Numbered from the stretch's first letter, positions 33,234 through 42,301 are shown. The stretch: 57,060 nucleotides of DNA from Streptomyces sp. NRRL S-1022 (GCF_000720135.1 NZ_JOIU01000039.1:1-57060); one strand, 5' to 3'. The notes: generated from the letters alone by a model not told the origin. A program made the numbers and translations.

Positions 33234-33974
33234 ATGACCACGACCTCGCCCCAGGGGCGCACCGAACTGCTGAGGCCGGACGGGAGCCCCGTCCGAGTGC
33301 TTGTGGTGGACGACGAGCCGTCGATCACCGAGCTGCTGAGCATGGCTCTTCGCTACGAGGGCTGGCAGATCAGGAGTGCGGGGGACGGGCAGGGGGCCGT
33401 CCGGACGGCCCGCGAGTTCCGGCCCGACGCCGTCGTGCTCGACATGATGCTGCCCGACATGGACGGGCTCGCCGTCCTCGGGCGGCTGCGCCGCGAACTA
33501 CCCGACGTGCCCGTCCTCTTCCTTACCGCCAAGGACGCGGTGGAGGACCGTATCGCCGGGCTCACCGCGGGCGGCGACGACTACGTCACCAAGCCGTTCA
33601 GCCTGGAGGAGGTCGTCGCGCGGCTGCGCGGGCTGATCCGGCGCTCCGGGGCGGCCGACCGGCGGTCGGACTCCGTGCTCGTCGTCGGGGACCTGACCCT
33701 GGACGAGGACAGTCACGAGGTCTCGCGGGCCGGGGAGTCCATCCACCTCACCGCGACCGAGTTCGAGCTGCTGCGCTTCCTCATGCGCAACCCCCGGCGG
33801 GTGCTCAGCAAGGCGCAGATCCTGGACCGCGTGTGGTCGTACGACTTCGGCGGGCAGGCCAACGTGGTCGAGCTGTACATCTCCTATCTGCGGCGGAAGA
33901 TAGACGCCGGACGGGAGCCGATGATCCACACCCGGCGCGGGGCCGGTTATCTGATCAAGCCTGCCGTGTCATGA
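33234..33974 (+). CDS. OmpR-family response regulator
   Basis: 246 residues from ATG 33234. Receiver domain: acidic pocket VLVVDDEPS, phospho-Asp in DAVVLDMMLPDMDG, Thr in LFLTAKD and Lys in YVTKPFS, all intact. The C-terminal winged helix contains LTATEFELLRFLMRN, then VWSYDFGGQANVVELYISYL and the wing HTRRGAGYLI. The stop overlaps the ATG of the kinase gene (ATGA), so the pair is coupled. Together with the downstream glycosyltransferases it forms an apparent four-gene unit. Confidence 0.95.
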   Translation: MTTTSPQGRTELLRPDGSPVRVLVVDDEPSITELLSMALRYEGWQIRSAGDGQGAVRTAREFRPDAVVLDMMLPDMDGLAVLGRLRRELPDVPVLFLTAKDAVEDRIAGLTAGGDDYVTKPFSLEEVVARLRGLIRRSGAADRRSDSVLVVGDLTLDEDSHEVSRAGESIHLTATEFELLRFLMRNPRRVLSKAQILDRVWSYDFGGQANVVELYISYLRRKIDAGREPMIHTRRGAGYLIKPAVS

Positions 33975-35575
33975 GCGGACGACGACGGCCGCGTCCGCGG
34001 AAACGGCCGAAGCGACGGGCCGGACAGCCGCGCACCCTGCGGACCCGGCTCGTCGTCGCGTCCGTGACGCTGATCGCCGTGGTGTGCGCCGTGATCGGTA
34101 CGGTCACCACGCTGGCGCTGCGCTCGCACCTGTACGACCAGCTGGACGGGCAGGTGGGGGAGGCGGGCAAGCGCCTGTCGGGCCGTATGAAGCCCGGCGG
34201 GCTGGACGACTCCGGGCTGACGGACCGGCTCACGGGCTTCGTCAGGGGGCCGACGCAGCCGAAGACCATCGCCGCCGAGGTCGGCACCGACGGCACGGTC
34301 ACCCGGGCCGTCATCGCGAGGCAGGCCTCCACCGACGACGGCCCGTTCCAGCGCAACGACGCCGTCGTCCTGGGCGACGAGCAGAAGGCCGCCCTGGACA
34401 AGGTGCCCACCACGGGCACGCACACCGTCGTCGTCCCGGGCCTGGGCGAGTACCTCGTGCGGTATGTCGTCGGAGACGGGGGCACCTACTACGTGGGCCT
34501 GCCGACCGAGACGGTCGGCAACACGATCAGCACCCTGATCCTCGTCGAGGTCAGCGTCACCGCCGCCGGTCTCGTCGCCGCCGGGATCGCCGGGTACGTG
34601 CTGGTCGGCCTCGCCACCCGCCCCCTGCGCAAGGTCGCCGCCACCGCCACCCGGGTCTCCGAACTCCCCCTGCACACCGGCGAGGTGAACCTCAGCGAGC
34701 GGGTGCCGGAGGCGGAGTGCGATCCGCACACCGAGGTCGGCCGGGTCGGTGCCGCGCTCAACCGCATGCTCGACCACGTGCACGGCGCCCTGCACTCCCG
34801 GCAACAGAGCGAGACGCGGGTACGGCAGTTCGTCGCCGACGCCAGCCATGAGCTGCGCACGCCCCTCGCCTCCATCCGCGGGTACGCGGAGCTGACCCGG
34901 CGCGGGCGCGAGCAGGTCGGGCCGGACACCCGGCACGCCCTCGGGCGGATCGAGTCCGAGGCCGGGCGGATGACCCTGCTCGTGGAGGACCTGCTGCTGC
35001 TCGCCCGGCTGGACGCCGGAAGGCCGTTGCAGTTCGAGCAGACCGACCTCATCCCGCTGGTCGTGGACACCGTCAGCGACGCCCGCGCGGCCGGCATGGG
35101 CCACATCTGGCGGCTCGATCTGCCCGACGAGCCGGCGCCGGTGTCGGCGGACGCGGCCCGGCTCCAGCAGGTGCTGGTCAACCTGCTGGGCAACGCGCGC
35201 AACCACACCCCGCCCGGTACGACCGTCACCGCGCGCGTGCAGCGGCGCGGGCCGTGGATGTGCGTGGACGTGGAGGACGACGGGCCGGGCATCCCGGCGG
35301 AGCTGTTGCCGCACGTCTTCGAGCGGTTCGCCCGGGGCGACTCGGCGCGGTCCCGGGCCACCGGTTCCACGGGGCTCGGGCTCGCCATCGTGCAGGCCGT
35401 GGCCGCCGCGCACGGCGGTGCCGTGACCGTGGACAGCGTGCCCGGCCGCACGGTGTTCACCGTGCACCTGCCCGCGTCCGGCCCGGCGGCTCCCCGGCCG
35501 GAACCGGGGATGAGCCGGCGGCCGGACTCACAGGCACAGCACAGGGCCACCACATGGGTGCGACAGGGCGCCTGA
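33971..35575 (+). CDS. Membrane sensor histidine kinase
   Basis: 534 residues. A basic Arg-rich N-terminus precedes TM1 (about 27-50). The extracellular sensor domain (about 52-178) is followed by TM2 (about 182-210), HAMP, HisKA with H-box DASHELRTPLASI, N-box NLLGNARNHTPPG, G1 box DVEDDGPGIP and G2 box GSTGLGLAIV. All kinase motifs are intact. It pairs with the response regulator by a four-base overlap. The signal is unknown; the linked glycosyltransferases suggest an envelope function. Confidence 0.95.
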   Translation: MSGRRRPRPRKRPKRRAGQPRTLRTRLVVASVTLIAVVCAVIGTVTTLALRSHLYDQLDGQVGEAGKRLSGRMKPGGLDDSGLTDRLTGFVRGPTQPKTIAAEVGTDGTVTRAVIARQASTDDGPFQRNDAVVLGDEQKAALDKVPTTGTHTVVVPGLGEYLVRYVVGDGGTYYVGLPTETVGNTISTLILVEVSVTAAGLVAAGIAGYVLVGLATRPLRKVAATATRVSELPLHTGEVNLSERVPEAECDPHTEVGRVGAALNRMLDHVHGALHSRQQSETRVRQFVADASHELRTPLASIRGYAELTRRGREQVGPDTRHALGRIESEAGRMTLLVEDLLLLARLDAGRPLQFEQTDLIPLVVDTVSDARAAGMGHIWRLDLPDEPAPVSADAARLQQVLVNLLGNARNHTPPGTTVTARVQRRGPWMCVDVEDDGPGIPAELLPHVFERFARGDSARSRATGSTGLGLAIVQAVAAAHGGAVTVDSVPGRTVFTVHLPASGPAAPRPEPGMSRRPDSQAQHRATTWVRQGA

Positions 35576-35588
35576 CGAGAGTCGGGGC

Positions 35589-37100
35589 ATGCGAACCGAC
35601 TCTTCTCCCGGCACCCTGCCGGCGCGGGAGCACCTCCCGGCCACAGACGCCGGAACGCCTGTCCTGGACGTAGTGATCCCCGTGTACAACGAGGAGAAAG
35701 ACCTCCAGCCGTGCGTCCGCAGACTGCACGAGCACCTCACGCGCACCTTCCCGTACGCGTTCCGCATCACGATCGCGGACAACGCCTCAACGGACACCAC
35801 CCCGCTGGTGGCGGCGCGGCTGGAGGCGGAGATCCCCGAGGTCGCCCACGTCCGCCTGGAGCAGAAGGGGCGGGGGCGGGCGCTGCGGACGGTGTGGTCC
35901 GCGTCCGAGGCGCCGGTCCTCGCCTACATGGACGTCGACCTGTCCACCGGCCTCAACGCCCTGCTGCCGCTGGTGGCGCCGCTGATATCCGGCCACTCCG
36001 ACCTGGCGATCGGCTCCCGGCTGGCCCGCGCCTCCCGGGTCGTGCGCGGCCCCAAGCGGGAGTTCATCAGCCGGGCCTACAACCTGATCCTGCGCGGTTC
36101 GCTCCAGGCCCGCTTCTCGGACGCGCAGTGCGGCTTCAAGGCGATCCGGCGCGATGTGGCGCAGGTGCTGCTGCCGCTGGTGGAGGACACCGGCTGGTTC
36201 TTCGACACCGAGATGCTGGTGCTGGCCGAGCGGGCGGGCCTGCGGATACACGAGGTGCCGGTCGACTGGGTGGACGACCCGGACTCCACCGTGCACATCG
36301 TGAAGACGGCCGCCGACGACCTCAGGGGCGTGTGGCGGGTCGGCAGGGCACTGGCCACCGGCTCGCTGCCGCTGGACCGGCTGACCCGGCCCTTCGGTGA
36401 CGATCCGCGCGACCGCGACCTGACCGACGTGCCGGGGGGCCTCGCCCGCCAGCTGGTCGGCTTCTGCGTGGTCGGCGCCCTGTCCACCCTCTTCTACCTG
36501 CTGCTGTACAGCGCGTTCCGGCAGTTCGCCGGCTCGCAGCCCGCCAACGCGCTCGCGCTGCTGGTCTCCGCGGTGGCCAACACGGCCGCCAACCGCCGGC
36601 TCACCTTCGGCGTGCGCGGCCGGGGCGGCGCGGTCCGGCACCAGGCGCAGGGCCTGGTCGTCTTCGGTATCGGCCTCGCCCTGACCAGCGGTTCGCTCGC
36701 CGCCCTGGACGCGGCGGGCGGCAGCCCGGCCCACTCGACCGAGCTGGCGGTGCTGATCGCGGCCAACCTGGCGGCGACCGTGCTGCGCTTCCTGCTCTTC
36801 CGCGCCTGGGTCTTCCCGGACCGCGGGGAGGCCGCGCCGGCCCCGGTGCCCGCCGCGCACACCCCGTCCGCGCCGGCGTACCGGCCCACGGCGCCGCACG
36901 CCCCGCTGCCGCACCGCCCGGTGCCGTACCAGCAGCGGACGTCCGCGCGGCCGTCCGGAGAGCCGTCCGGACAGCCGTACCCGACCACCCGTTTCCGCGC
37001 CGGTGAAGCCGCGGACGACACCTGGAGGGGCACCACCGACGCCACCATGCGGTTGCAGCCGGTGCACCCTCACGACACCGACCCGGAGGACGCCCGATGA
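35589..37100 (+). CDS. GT2 glycosyltransferase fused to a GtrA-like membrane domain
   Basis: 503 residues, 13 bases after the kinase stop. The N-terminal GT2 domain (about 25-255) has DVVIPVYNEEKDLQPCVRRL, AYMDVDLSTGL (DxD-type motif) and QCGFKAIRRDVA, as in dolichol/polyprenol-phosphate sugar transferases. A GtrA domain with four hydrophobic helices follows (about 283-415: LVGFCVVGALSTLFYLLLYS, NALALLVSAVANTAANRRLT). The C-terminal 85 residues are Pro/Ala-rich. It probably makes a lipid-linked sugar and presents it across the membrane. Its stop overlaps the next gene, a GT39-like transferase that could use such a donor. Confidence 0.9.
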   Translation: MRTDSSPGTLPAREHLPATDAGTPVLDVVIPVYNEEKDLQPCVRRLHEHLTRTFPYAFRITIADNASTDTTPLVAARLEAEIPEVAHVRLEQKGRGRALRTVWSASEAPVLAYMDVDLSTGLNALLPLVAPLISGHSDLAIGSRLARASRVVRGPKREFISRAYNLILRGSLQARFSDAQCGFKAIRRDVAQVLLPLVEDTGWFFDTEMLVLAERAGLRIHEVPVDWVDDPDSTVHIVKTAADDLRGVWRVGRALATGSLPLDRLTRPFGDDPRDRDLTDVPGGLARQLVGFCVVGALSTLFYLLLYSAFRQFAGSQPANALALLVSAVANTAANRRLTFGVRGRGGAVRHQAQGLVVFGIGLALTSGSLAALDAAGGSPAHSTELAVLIAANLAATVLRFLLFRAWVFPDRGEAAPAPVPAAHTPSAPAYRPTAPHAPLPHRPVPYQQRTSARPSGEPSGQPYPTTRFRAGEAADDTWRGTTDATMRLQPVHPHDTDPEDAR

Positions 37101-39268
37101 CCGGTACGACCGTCTGGGGGCCGCCCCCGACCGCGCCCCCGCACGCCCCCGGGGCCGGGGAGGCCGGGCTGCCGTTCCCGCGCCGCATGTGGCGGGGCCG
37201 GCCCGAGGACCCACGCTGGGCCCGCCCGGCCCTGCTCGGCCTGCTGGCCGCCACCCTGCTGCTCTACCTGTACGACCTGAGCGCCTCCGGCTACGCCAAC
37301 TCCTTCTACTCGGCGGCCGTCCAGGCGGGCAGCGCGTCCTGGAAGGCGTTCTTCTTCGGCTCGCTGGACGCGGGCAACGCCATCACCGTCGACAAGCCGC
37401 CGGCCGCGCTGTGGCCGATGGCGCTGTCGGTGCGGATCTTCGGCCTCCACTCGTGGGCGATCCTCGCGCCCGAGGTGCTGATGGGCGTGGCGACCGTCGC
37501 CGTCGTGTACGCGGCCGTGCGCCGCCGGTTCAGCCCCGCCGCCGGTCTGATCGCGGGTGCGGTGCTCGCGCTCACGCCCGTCGCGGCGCTCATGTTCCGG
37601 TTCAACAACCCGGACGCCCTGCTGGCCCTGCTGATGTCCGTGGCCTGCTACCTCGTCGTCCGGGCCGTGGAGGACGGCCGGACGAAGTGGCTGGTGTGGG
37701 CCGGGGTCGCGATCGGTTTCGCGTTCCTCGCCAAGACGCTCCAGGCGTTCCTGATCCTGCCGGCGCCGGCGATCGTGTACGCGGTGTGCGCGCCGGTGTC
37801 GTTGCGGAAGCGGTTCGGGCAGCTGGCGGCGGCGACGCTCGCGCTGGTCGTGTCCGGCGGCTGGTGGGTCGCGGTCGTCGAACTGTGGCCGGCCTCCTCG
37901 CGGCCGTACATCGGCGGTTCGCAGAACAACAGCTTCCTGGAGCTGACCTTCGGCTACAACGGGCTCGGCCGGCTCAACGGCGAGGAGACCGGCAGCGTGG
38001 GCGGCGGTGGCGGCGGTGGCGGCACCGGCATGTGGGGCGAGACCGGCTGGAACCGGATGTTCGACTCCGAGGTCGGCGGCCAGATCTCCTGGCTGCTGCC
38101 GGCGGCGCTGATCCTGCTCGCCGCCGGCCTGGTGGCCACGCGCAGGCTGCGCAGGACGTCCGTCACCCGCGCCGCGTTCCTGGTCTGGGGCGGCTCGCTG
38201 CTGACGACCATGGCGGTCTTCAGCTACATGGCGGGGATCTTCCACCAGTACTACACCGTGGCCCTCGCCCCCTACCTCGCGGTCGTCGTCGGCATGGGCG
38301 CCGGGCTGCTGTGGGAGCGGCGGCGCGAGCCGTGGGCGTCGATCACGCTCGCCGGGTCCGTGGTCGCGGCGGCGGCCTGGGGGTACGTCCTGCTCAACCG
38401 CACCCCCGACTACCTGCCCTGGCTGAAGTGGCTGGTCCTGGTCGGCGGGCTGGTCGCGGCGCTCGGCCTGGTCTTCGCCGGCCGGCTCGCCCGGCAACTG
38501 GCCCTCGGGGCGGCGGCGGTGGGCCTCGCGGCCGCGCTGGCCGGCCCGACGGCGTACACCCTGAGCACGCTCCAGGAGGGCCACACCGGTTCGATCGTCA
38601 CGGCCGGTCCGGCGGTTGCCGGGGCCATGGGCGGCCGGGGCGGCGGTCCCGGTGGCGGTGGCGGTATGCGGGGTGGCTTCGGCGGCGGCGTGCCGGGCGG
38701 GCAGAACGGCCGGCAGGGGCAGCAGGGTCAGCAGAACCAGCCGGGCAACGGTTTCCCGGGCGGAGGTTTCCCCGGCGGTGGCGTGCCGGGCGGGCAGAAC
38801 GGCCGGCAGGGGCAGCCGGGGCAGCAGAACGGCACCGGCACCGGCAACGGCTTTCCCGGTGGCGGCCCGATGGGCGAGCGCGGTGGCGCCGGGGGCGCCG
38901 GCGGCCTGCTGAACGGCGCCCGCGTGACCTCCGAGGCCAGGAAGCTGCTGGAGGAGGACGCCGGGTCGTACACCTGGGTCGCCGCTTCCGTCGGTTCCCA
39001 GAACGCGGCCAGTTACCAGCTCGCCACCGGTGACCCGGTCATGGCGATCGGCGGCTTCAACGGCACCGACCCCTCCCCGACACCGGCGCAGTTCAAGAAG
39101 TACGTCGCGGAGGGCAGGATCCACTACTTCATCGCCGGCGGCGGCATGGGCGGCGGCGGCAACAGCGGTACGGCCTCCCGGATCAGCTCCTGGGTCCAGA
39201 GCACCTTCACGAAGGTGACGGTGGGATCGGCCACGTTCTACGACCTCACACGGAAGGCGAGCGACTGA
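37097..39268 (+). CDS. GT39/ArnT-like membrane glycosyltransferase with a Gly/Gln/Asn-rich insert
   Basis: 723 residues, ATGA overlap with the previous gene. Multiple transmembrane helices follow a Pro-rich start. SFYSAAVQAGSASWKAFFFG and DKPPAALWPMALSVRIFG correspond to the first periplasmic loop of ArnT/PMT-type enzymes, which transfer sugars from polyprenol phosphate. After the last helix (about residue 500) comes a low-complexity tract (nt about 38625-38910) with repeats of VPGGQNGRQGQ and NGFPGGG. A compact C-terminal domain follows (ARKLLEEDAGSYTWVAASVG, and PVMAIGGFNGTDPSPT) and probably lies outside the membrane. Acceptor unknown. Confidence 0.9.
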   Translation: MTGTTVWGPPPTAPPHAPGAGEAGLPFPRRMWRGRPEDPRWARPALLGLLAATLLLYLYDLSASGYANSFYSAAVQAGSASWKAFFFGSLDAGNAITVDKPPAALWPMALSVRIFGLHSWAILAPEVLMGVATVAVVYAAVRRRFSPAAGLIAGAVLALTPVAALMFRFNNPDALLALLMSVACYLVVRAVEDGRTKWLVWAGVAIGFAFLAKTLQAFLILPAPAIVYAVCAPVSLRKRFGQLAAATLALVVSGGWWVAVVELWPASSRPYIGGSQNNSFLELTFGYNGLGRLNGEETGSVGGGGGGGGTGMWGETGWNRMFDSEVGGQISWLLPAALILLAAGLVATRRLRRTSVTRAAFLVWGGSLLTTMAVFSYMAGIFHQYYTVALAPYLAVVVGMGAGLLWERRREPWASITLAGSVVAAAAWGYVLLNRTPDYLPWLKWLVLVGGLVAALGLVFAGRLARQLALGAAAVGLAAALAGPTAYTLSTLQEGHTGSIVTAGPAVAGAMGGRGGGPGGGGGMRGGFGGGVPGGQNGRQGQQGQQNQPGNGFPGGGFPGGGVPGGQNGRQGQPGQQNGTGTGNGFPGGGPMGERGGAGGAGGLLNGARVTSEARKLLEEDAGSYTWVAASVGSQNAASYQLATGDPVMAIGGFNGTDPSPTPAQFKKYVAEGRIHYFIAGGGMGGGGNSGTASRISSWVQSTFTKVTVGSATFYDLTRKASD

Positions 39269-39285
39269 GGCGACGGGGCAACGCG

Positions 39286-39319
39286 TTGTACACCGTATAG
39301 CGTTCGCTATACGGTGTAC
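39286..39319 (+). promoter_or_regulatory. Leaderless promoter covered by a 32-bp palindrome
   Basis: GTACACCGTATAGCG (39288-39302) and its exact complement (39305-39319) flank TT. The dyad contains TATACG (39308-39313), a likely -10 box, 16 bases after TTGTAC (39286-39291), a likely -35. The ATG of the exporter lies at 39323, so transcription would begin at or near it. A bound TetR protein would occlude the whole promoter; the downstream TetR gene is the obvious candidate. Confidence 0.65.
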
Positions 39320-39322
39320 GGC

Positions 39323-40708
39323 ATGTCGACATCCCAAGGCCATCCCCAGCGCTGGCTGATCCTCGGCGTCATCTGTCTCGCGCAGCTCACCGTGCTGCTC
39401 GACAACACCGTCCTGAACGTGGCCATCCCCTCGCTCACCCGCGAACTGCACGCGAGGACCTCCGACATCCAGTGGATGATCAACGCGTACTCCCTGGTGC
39501 AGTCCGGTCTGCTGCTCACCGCCGGCAGCGCCGCCGACCGCTACGGCCGCAAGAAGATGCTGATCACCGGGCTCGCCCTGTTCGGCGTCGGCTCGCTCGT
39601 CGCCGGACTCGCCGGCGGCACCTCCCAGCTGATCGCCGCGCGGGCCGGCATGGGCGTCGGCGGCGCGCTGCTGATGACCACCACGCTGGCCGTGGCCATG
39701 CAGATCTTCTCCCCCGAGGAGCAGCCGAAGGCGATCGGCATCTGGAGCGCGGTCAACGCGCTCGGCTTCGCCGGCGGCCCGCTGATCGGGGGCTTCGTGC
39801 TCGACCACTTCTGGTGGGGCGCGATCTTCCTGATCAACCTTCCGGTCGCGGCGCTGGGCCTGGTCGCCGTGGTGGTCCTCGTCCCCGAGTCCAAGAACCC
39901 GCGCGGCGACCGCCCGGACCTGCCGGGAGCGGTGCTGTCCACCATCGGCATGGCCGCGCTCGTCTACGCGATCATCTCCGGACCGGGCCACGGCTGGACG
40001 TCGGCGCGGGTGCTCGCCACGGCGGCCGTGGCGGTGCTGGCGCTGGGTGCCTTCGCCCGGTGGGAGAGCAGGGCCGAGGAGCCGATGCTCGACATCCACT
40101 TCTTCCGGGACCGGCGGTTCACGGGTGCGGTCGCCGGGGCCGTGCTCATCGTGTTCGGCATGGGCGGCGCGCTGTTCCTGCTGACGCAGCACCTGCAGTT
40201 CGTCCTCGGCTACGCGCCGCTGGAGGCCGGGCTGCGCACCGCCCCGCTGGCGCTGACGGTGGTGGTGCTCAACTTCAGCGGGCTGTCGGCGAAGTGGTCG
40301 GCGCGGCTGGGCACGCCGGCGTCGATCGCGCTCGGCATGATCTGCATGGCCGGGGGTCTGGTGTCCATCGCCGAGGTGGACAGCGGGGGGTATGCGGGGA
40401 CGCTGCTCGGGCTGCTGCTGATCGGTGCGGGGTGCGCGGTGGCGAATCCGGCGATGGCGCACGCCATCATGAGCGCGATCCCTCCGGAGAAGGCGGGGGT
40501 GGGGGCCGGTATCAGCGGAACGCTGGCCGAGTTCGGGAACGGGCTGGGTGTCGCCGTGCTGGGCGCTGTGCTCAGCTCTTCCGTGGCGTCGGGGGAGTCG
40601 TTGTCCGCCGCACTGGGCGCGGGGCAGCTGGTGGGGGCCGGCGCGGTGCTCGTCGGGGGGTTCCTGGCGGCCGGATTGCTCCGGCGGGCGGAGCGGGTGT
40701 CCGCCTAG
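39323..40708 (+). CDS. DHA2/EmrB-type MFS exporter
   Basis: 461 residues from ATG 39323; an in-frame GTG at 39314 lies inside the operator and is unlikely. The DHA2 (drug:H+ antiporter) signature is seen in LDNTVLNVAIPSLTREL and WMINAYSLVQSGLLLTAGSA, with DRYGRKKMLITG as loop 2-3 motif, followed by a series of hydrophobic helices typical of the 14-TM group. It is probably a proton-coupled efflux pump for a small toxic compound or secondary metabolite. The TetR gene 81 to 108 bases downstream on the same strand likely controls it. Confidence 0.9.
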   Translation: MSTSQGHPQRWLILGVICLAQLTVLLDNTVLNVAIPSLTRELHARTSDIQWMINAYSLVQSGLLLTAGSAADRYGRKKMLITGLALFGVGSLVAGLAGGTSQLIAARAGMGVGGALLMTTTLAVAMQIFSPEEQPKAIGIWSAVNALGFAGGPLIGGFVLDHFWWGAIFLINLPVAALGLVAVVVLVPESKNPRGDRPDLPGAVLSTIGMAALVYAIISGPGHGWTSARVLATAAVAVLALGAFARWESRAEEPMLDIHFFRDRRFTGAVAGAVLIVFGMGGALFLLTQHLQFVLGYAPLEAGLRTAPLALTVVVLNFSGLSAKWSARLGTPASIALGMICMAGGLVSIAEVDSGGYAGTLLGLLLIGAGCAVANPAMAHAIMSAIPPEKAGVGAGISGTLAEFGNGLGVAVLGAVLSSSVASGESLSAALGAGQLVGAGAVLVGGFLAAGLLRRAERVSA

Positions 40709-40747
40709 CGGCCCGGGGGACGGGGTAGTGGGCGAGAGCGGGTGCGT

Positions 40748-40780
40748 TGTGGCTGGTCGCGCAGTTCCTCGCGCCCCTAG
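40748..40780. repeat. Interspersed intergenic repeat common in Streptomyces (single copy here)
   Basis: The stretch around GCTGGTCGCGCAGTTCCTCG, continuing CGCCCCTAG, resembles a short sequence I remember as recurring many times in intergenic regions of Streptomyces genomes. Only one copy occurs in this window, so repetition cannot be shown from the sequence itself. Confidence 0.4.
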
Positions 40781-40816
40781 GTTGGGACAGTGAGCGCAAA
40801 CGAGGAAGGGCCGCCG

Positions 40817-41575
40817 GTGACGAAGCAGGCAGGTCGGTCGGCGCGGGACAGTGTGTGGCGGGAGGGCAGGGTCCGGCGCGGCGGGCGCAGCGGGCAGCCG
40901 TCCGGGCTCGACCGGGAGCGGATCACCGAGGCGTCCGTACGGCTGCTGGACGCGGAGGGGCTCGCCAAGTTCTCCATGCGGCGGCTGGCGGCCGAGCTGA
41001 ACGTCACCGCGATGTCCCTGTACTGGTACGTCGACACCAAGGACGACCTGCTCGAACTCGCCCTGGACGCGACGTACGCCGAGCTGCGGCTGCCGGACGC
41101 GGACCAGGCGGACGGGGACTGGCGCGAGCAGCTGCGGGCGCTGGCCGTCGCGTACCGGGGGCTGCTGGTCCGGCATCCCTGGCTGTCCCCGCTGGCCGGG
41201 CGCTTCCTGAACATCGGCCCGAACGCGCTCGCGTTCTCGCGCGTGGTCCAGCGGGTCGTCCGCCGGGCGGGGCTGCCGGCGCACGGGGTGACCGGGGCGA
41301 TCTCGGCCGTCTTCCAGTTCGTGTACGGCTTCGGCACGATCGAGGGGCACTTCCAGGCCCGGATCGCGGACACCGGGCTCTCCCCGGAGGAGTACTTCGA
41401 GCAGGCCATGTCCATGGTGGACGAGGTCCCCGGCACCGCCGACGTGATGAAGGAGTCCAAGGACCTGATGGCTGCACGGGGCGGTGACACGGTGGGCGAG
41501 ATGCTGGACCGCGACTTCACCTTCGCCCTGGACCTCCTGATCGCCGGCATCGAGGCGATGGTCACCCGCGGCTGA
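40817..41575 (+). CDS. TetR-family regulator with TetR-class C-terminal domain
   Basis: 252 residues from GTG 40817, preferred because GAGGAAGG lies seven bases upstream; an in-frame GTG at 40790 would add nine residues. The DNA-binding domain (about 30-80) includes RERITEASVRLLDAEGLAKF and RRLAAELNVTAMSLYWYVDT, the typical TetR/tetracycline-repressor class helix-turn-helix. The C-terminus (about 90-250) resembles the TetR_C ligand domain. It follows an MFS exporter whose promoter carries a TetR-like palindrome, so it probably represses that gene. Confidence 0.85.
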   Translation: MTKQAGRSARDSVWREGRVRRGGRSGQPSGLDRERITEASVRLLDAEGLAKFSMRRLAAELNVTAMSLYWYVDTKDDLLELALDATYAELRLPDADQADGDWREQLRALAVAYRGLLVRHPWLSPLAGRFLNIGPNALAFSRVVQRVVRRAGLPAHGVTGAISAVFQFVYGFGTIEGHFQARIADTGLSPEEYFEQAMSMVDEVPGTADVMKESKDLMAARGGDTVGEMLDRDFTFALDLLIAGIEAMVTRG

Positions 41576-41638
41576 CCACTCCCCCGACGCCCCCGCTACC
41601 AGCCGCACCCGGACTCCGTCCGTCGGCCGGGTGCCGGG

Positions 41639-41837
41639 GGTGGTCAGGTGTCGGTGGTCAGGGCGGGCCGGGAAGCCGCCCGTGGCCACGGGTCCCCAGC
41701 GGTGGGGGTGGTCAGGTGTCGGTGGTCAGCCGCGCCCGGAAGCCGGCCGTCGCCACGGGTCCCCAGCGGGGGTGGTCAGGTGTCGGTGGTCAGGCGGGCC
41801 GGGAAGCCGCCCGTGGCCACGGGGCCCCAGCGGTGGG
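41639..41837. repeat. Three tandem copies of a 64-68-bp unit from a gene 3' end
   Basis: Units start at 41639 (68 bp), 41707 (64 bp) and 41771 (about 66 bp). Each begins GGTGGTCAGGTGTCGGTGG and ends near CCCCAGCGG. The third unit is the coding 3' end of the minus-strand oxidoreductase gene, with its stop at 41776-41778. The other two copies carry diverged versions of the last 20 or so codons and the stop. Confidence 0.9.
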
Positions 41838-42246
41838 GGGTGACGCGGATGACGGACTTGCCCTGCCTCAGCATGGCCTGCCGGTACTCGTCCCAGTCGG
41901 GGTGTTCGCCGGCGATGTTGCGGTAGTACTCGACCAGCGGTTCCACGGAGTCGGGGGCGTCGACGACCTCGGCCGTGCCGTCGATCTGGACCCAGGGGCC
42001 GTTCCACTCGTCGCTCAGCACGACCAGGCTGACCCGGGGGTCGCGCTGGGCGTTGCGGGTCTTGGCCCGCTCCGGGTAGGTGGAGACGACGATCCGGCCG
42101 GAGTCGTCCACTCCGCAGGTGAGCGGGGACGCCTGCGGGGAGCCGTCGGCCCGGCGGGTGATCAGCAGGGCGCGGTGGCGGGGTCGTACGAAGTCCAGCA
42201 GCTCGTCCAGCGATACACGGGTGTTGGTAGCGATGTTCGGTGCCAT
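41776..42246 (-). CDS. PPOX-class (F420- or FMN-dependent) oxidoreductase
   Basis: 156 residues from ATG 42246. Split-barrel fold: MAPNIATNTRVSLDELLDFV, RHRALLITRRADGSPQASPL, GRIVVSTYPERAKTRNAQRD, SLVVLSDEWNGPWVQIDGTA and EYYRNIAGEHPDWDEYRQAM. The TYPERAKTRNAQRDPRVSL segment is the typical cofactor-phosphate-binding region of actinobacterial PPOX-class F420-dependent enzymes. Substrate unknown. The last codons and stop lie in the first-read (from this strand) of three tandem repeats, so the C-terminus RLTTDT belongs to a duplicated block. Confidence 0.87.
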   Translation of the reverse strand: MAPNIATNTRVSLDELLDFVRPRHRALLITRRADGSPQASPLTCGVDDSGRIVVSTYPERAKTRNAQRDPRVSLVVLSDEWNGPWVQIDGTAEVVDAPDSVEPLVEYYRNIAGEHPDWDEYRQAMLRQGKSVIRVTPHRWGPVATGGFPARLTTDT

Positions 42247-42301
42247 GGGGGCAGCCTAGGGGCAGTGGGTGCCCCGGTGGCTGACCCCGCTGTGCCTACG
42301 T

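Noticed and set aside
37070..41689. A 1539-codon open frame on the minus strand, opposite the glycosyltransferase and MFS genes
   Set aside because: It is a GC-rich antisense shadow: Gly/Arg/Gln/His-rich, no domains, no ribosome site, and it overlaps several well-supported genes on the other strand.
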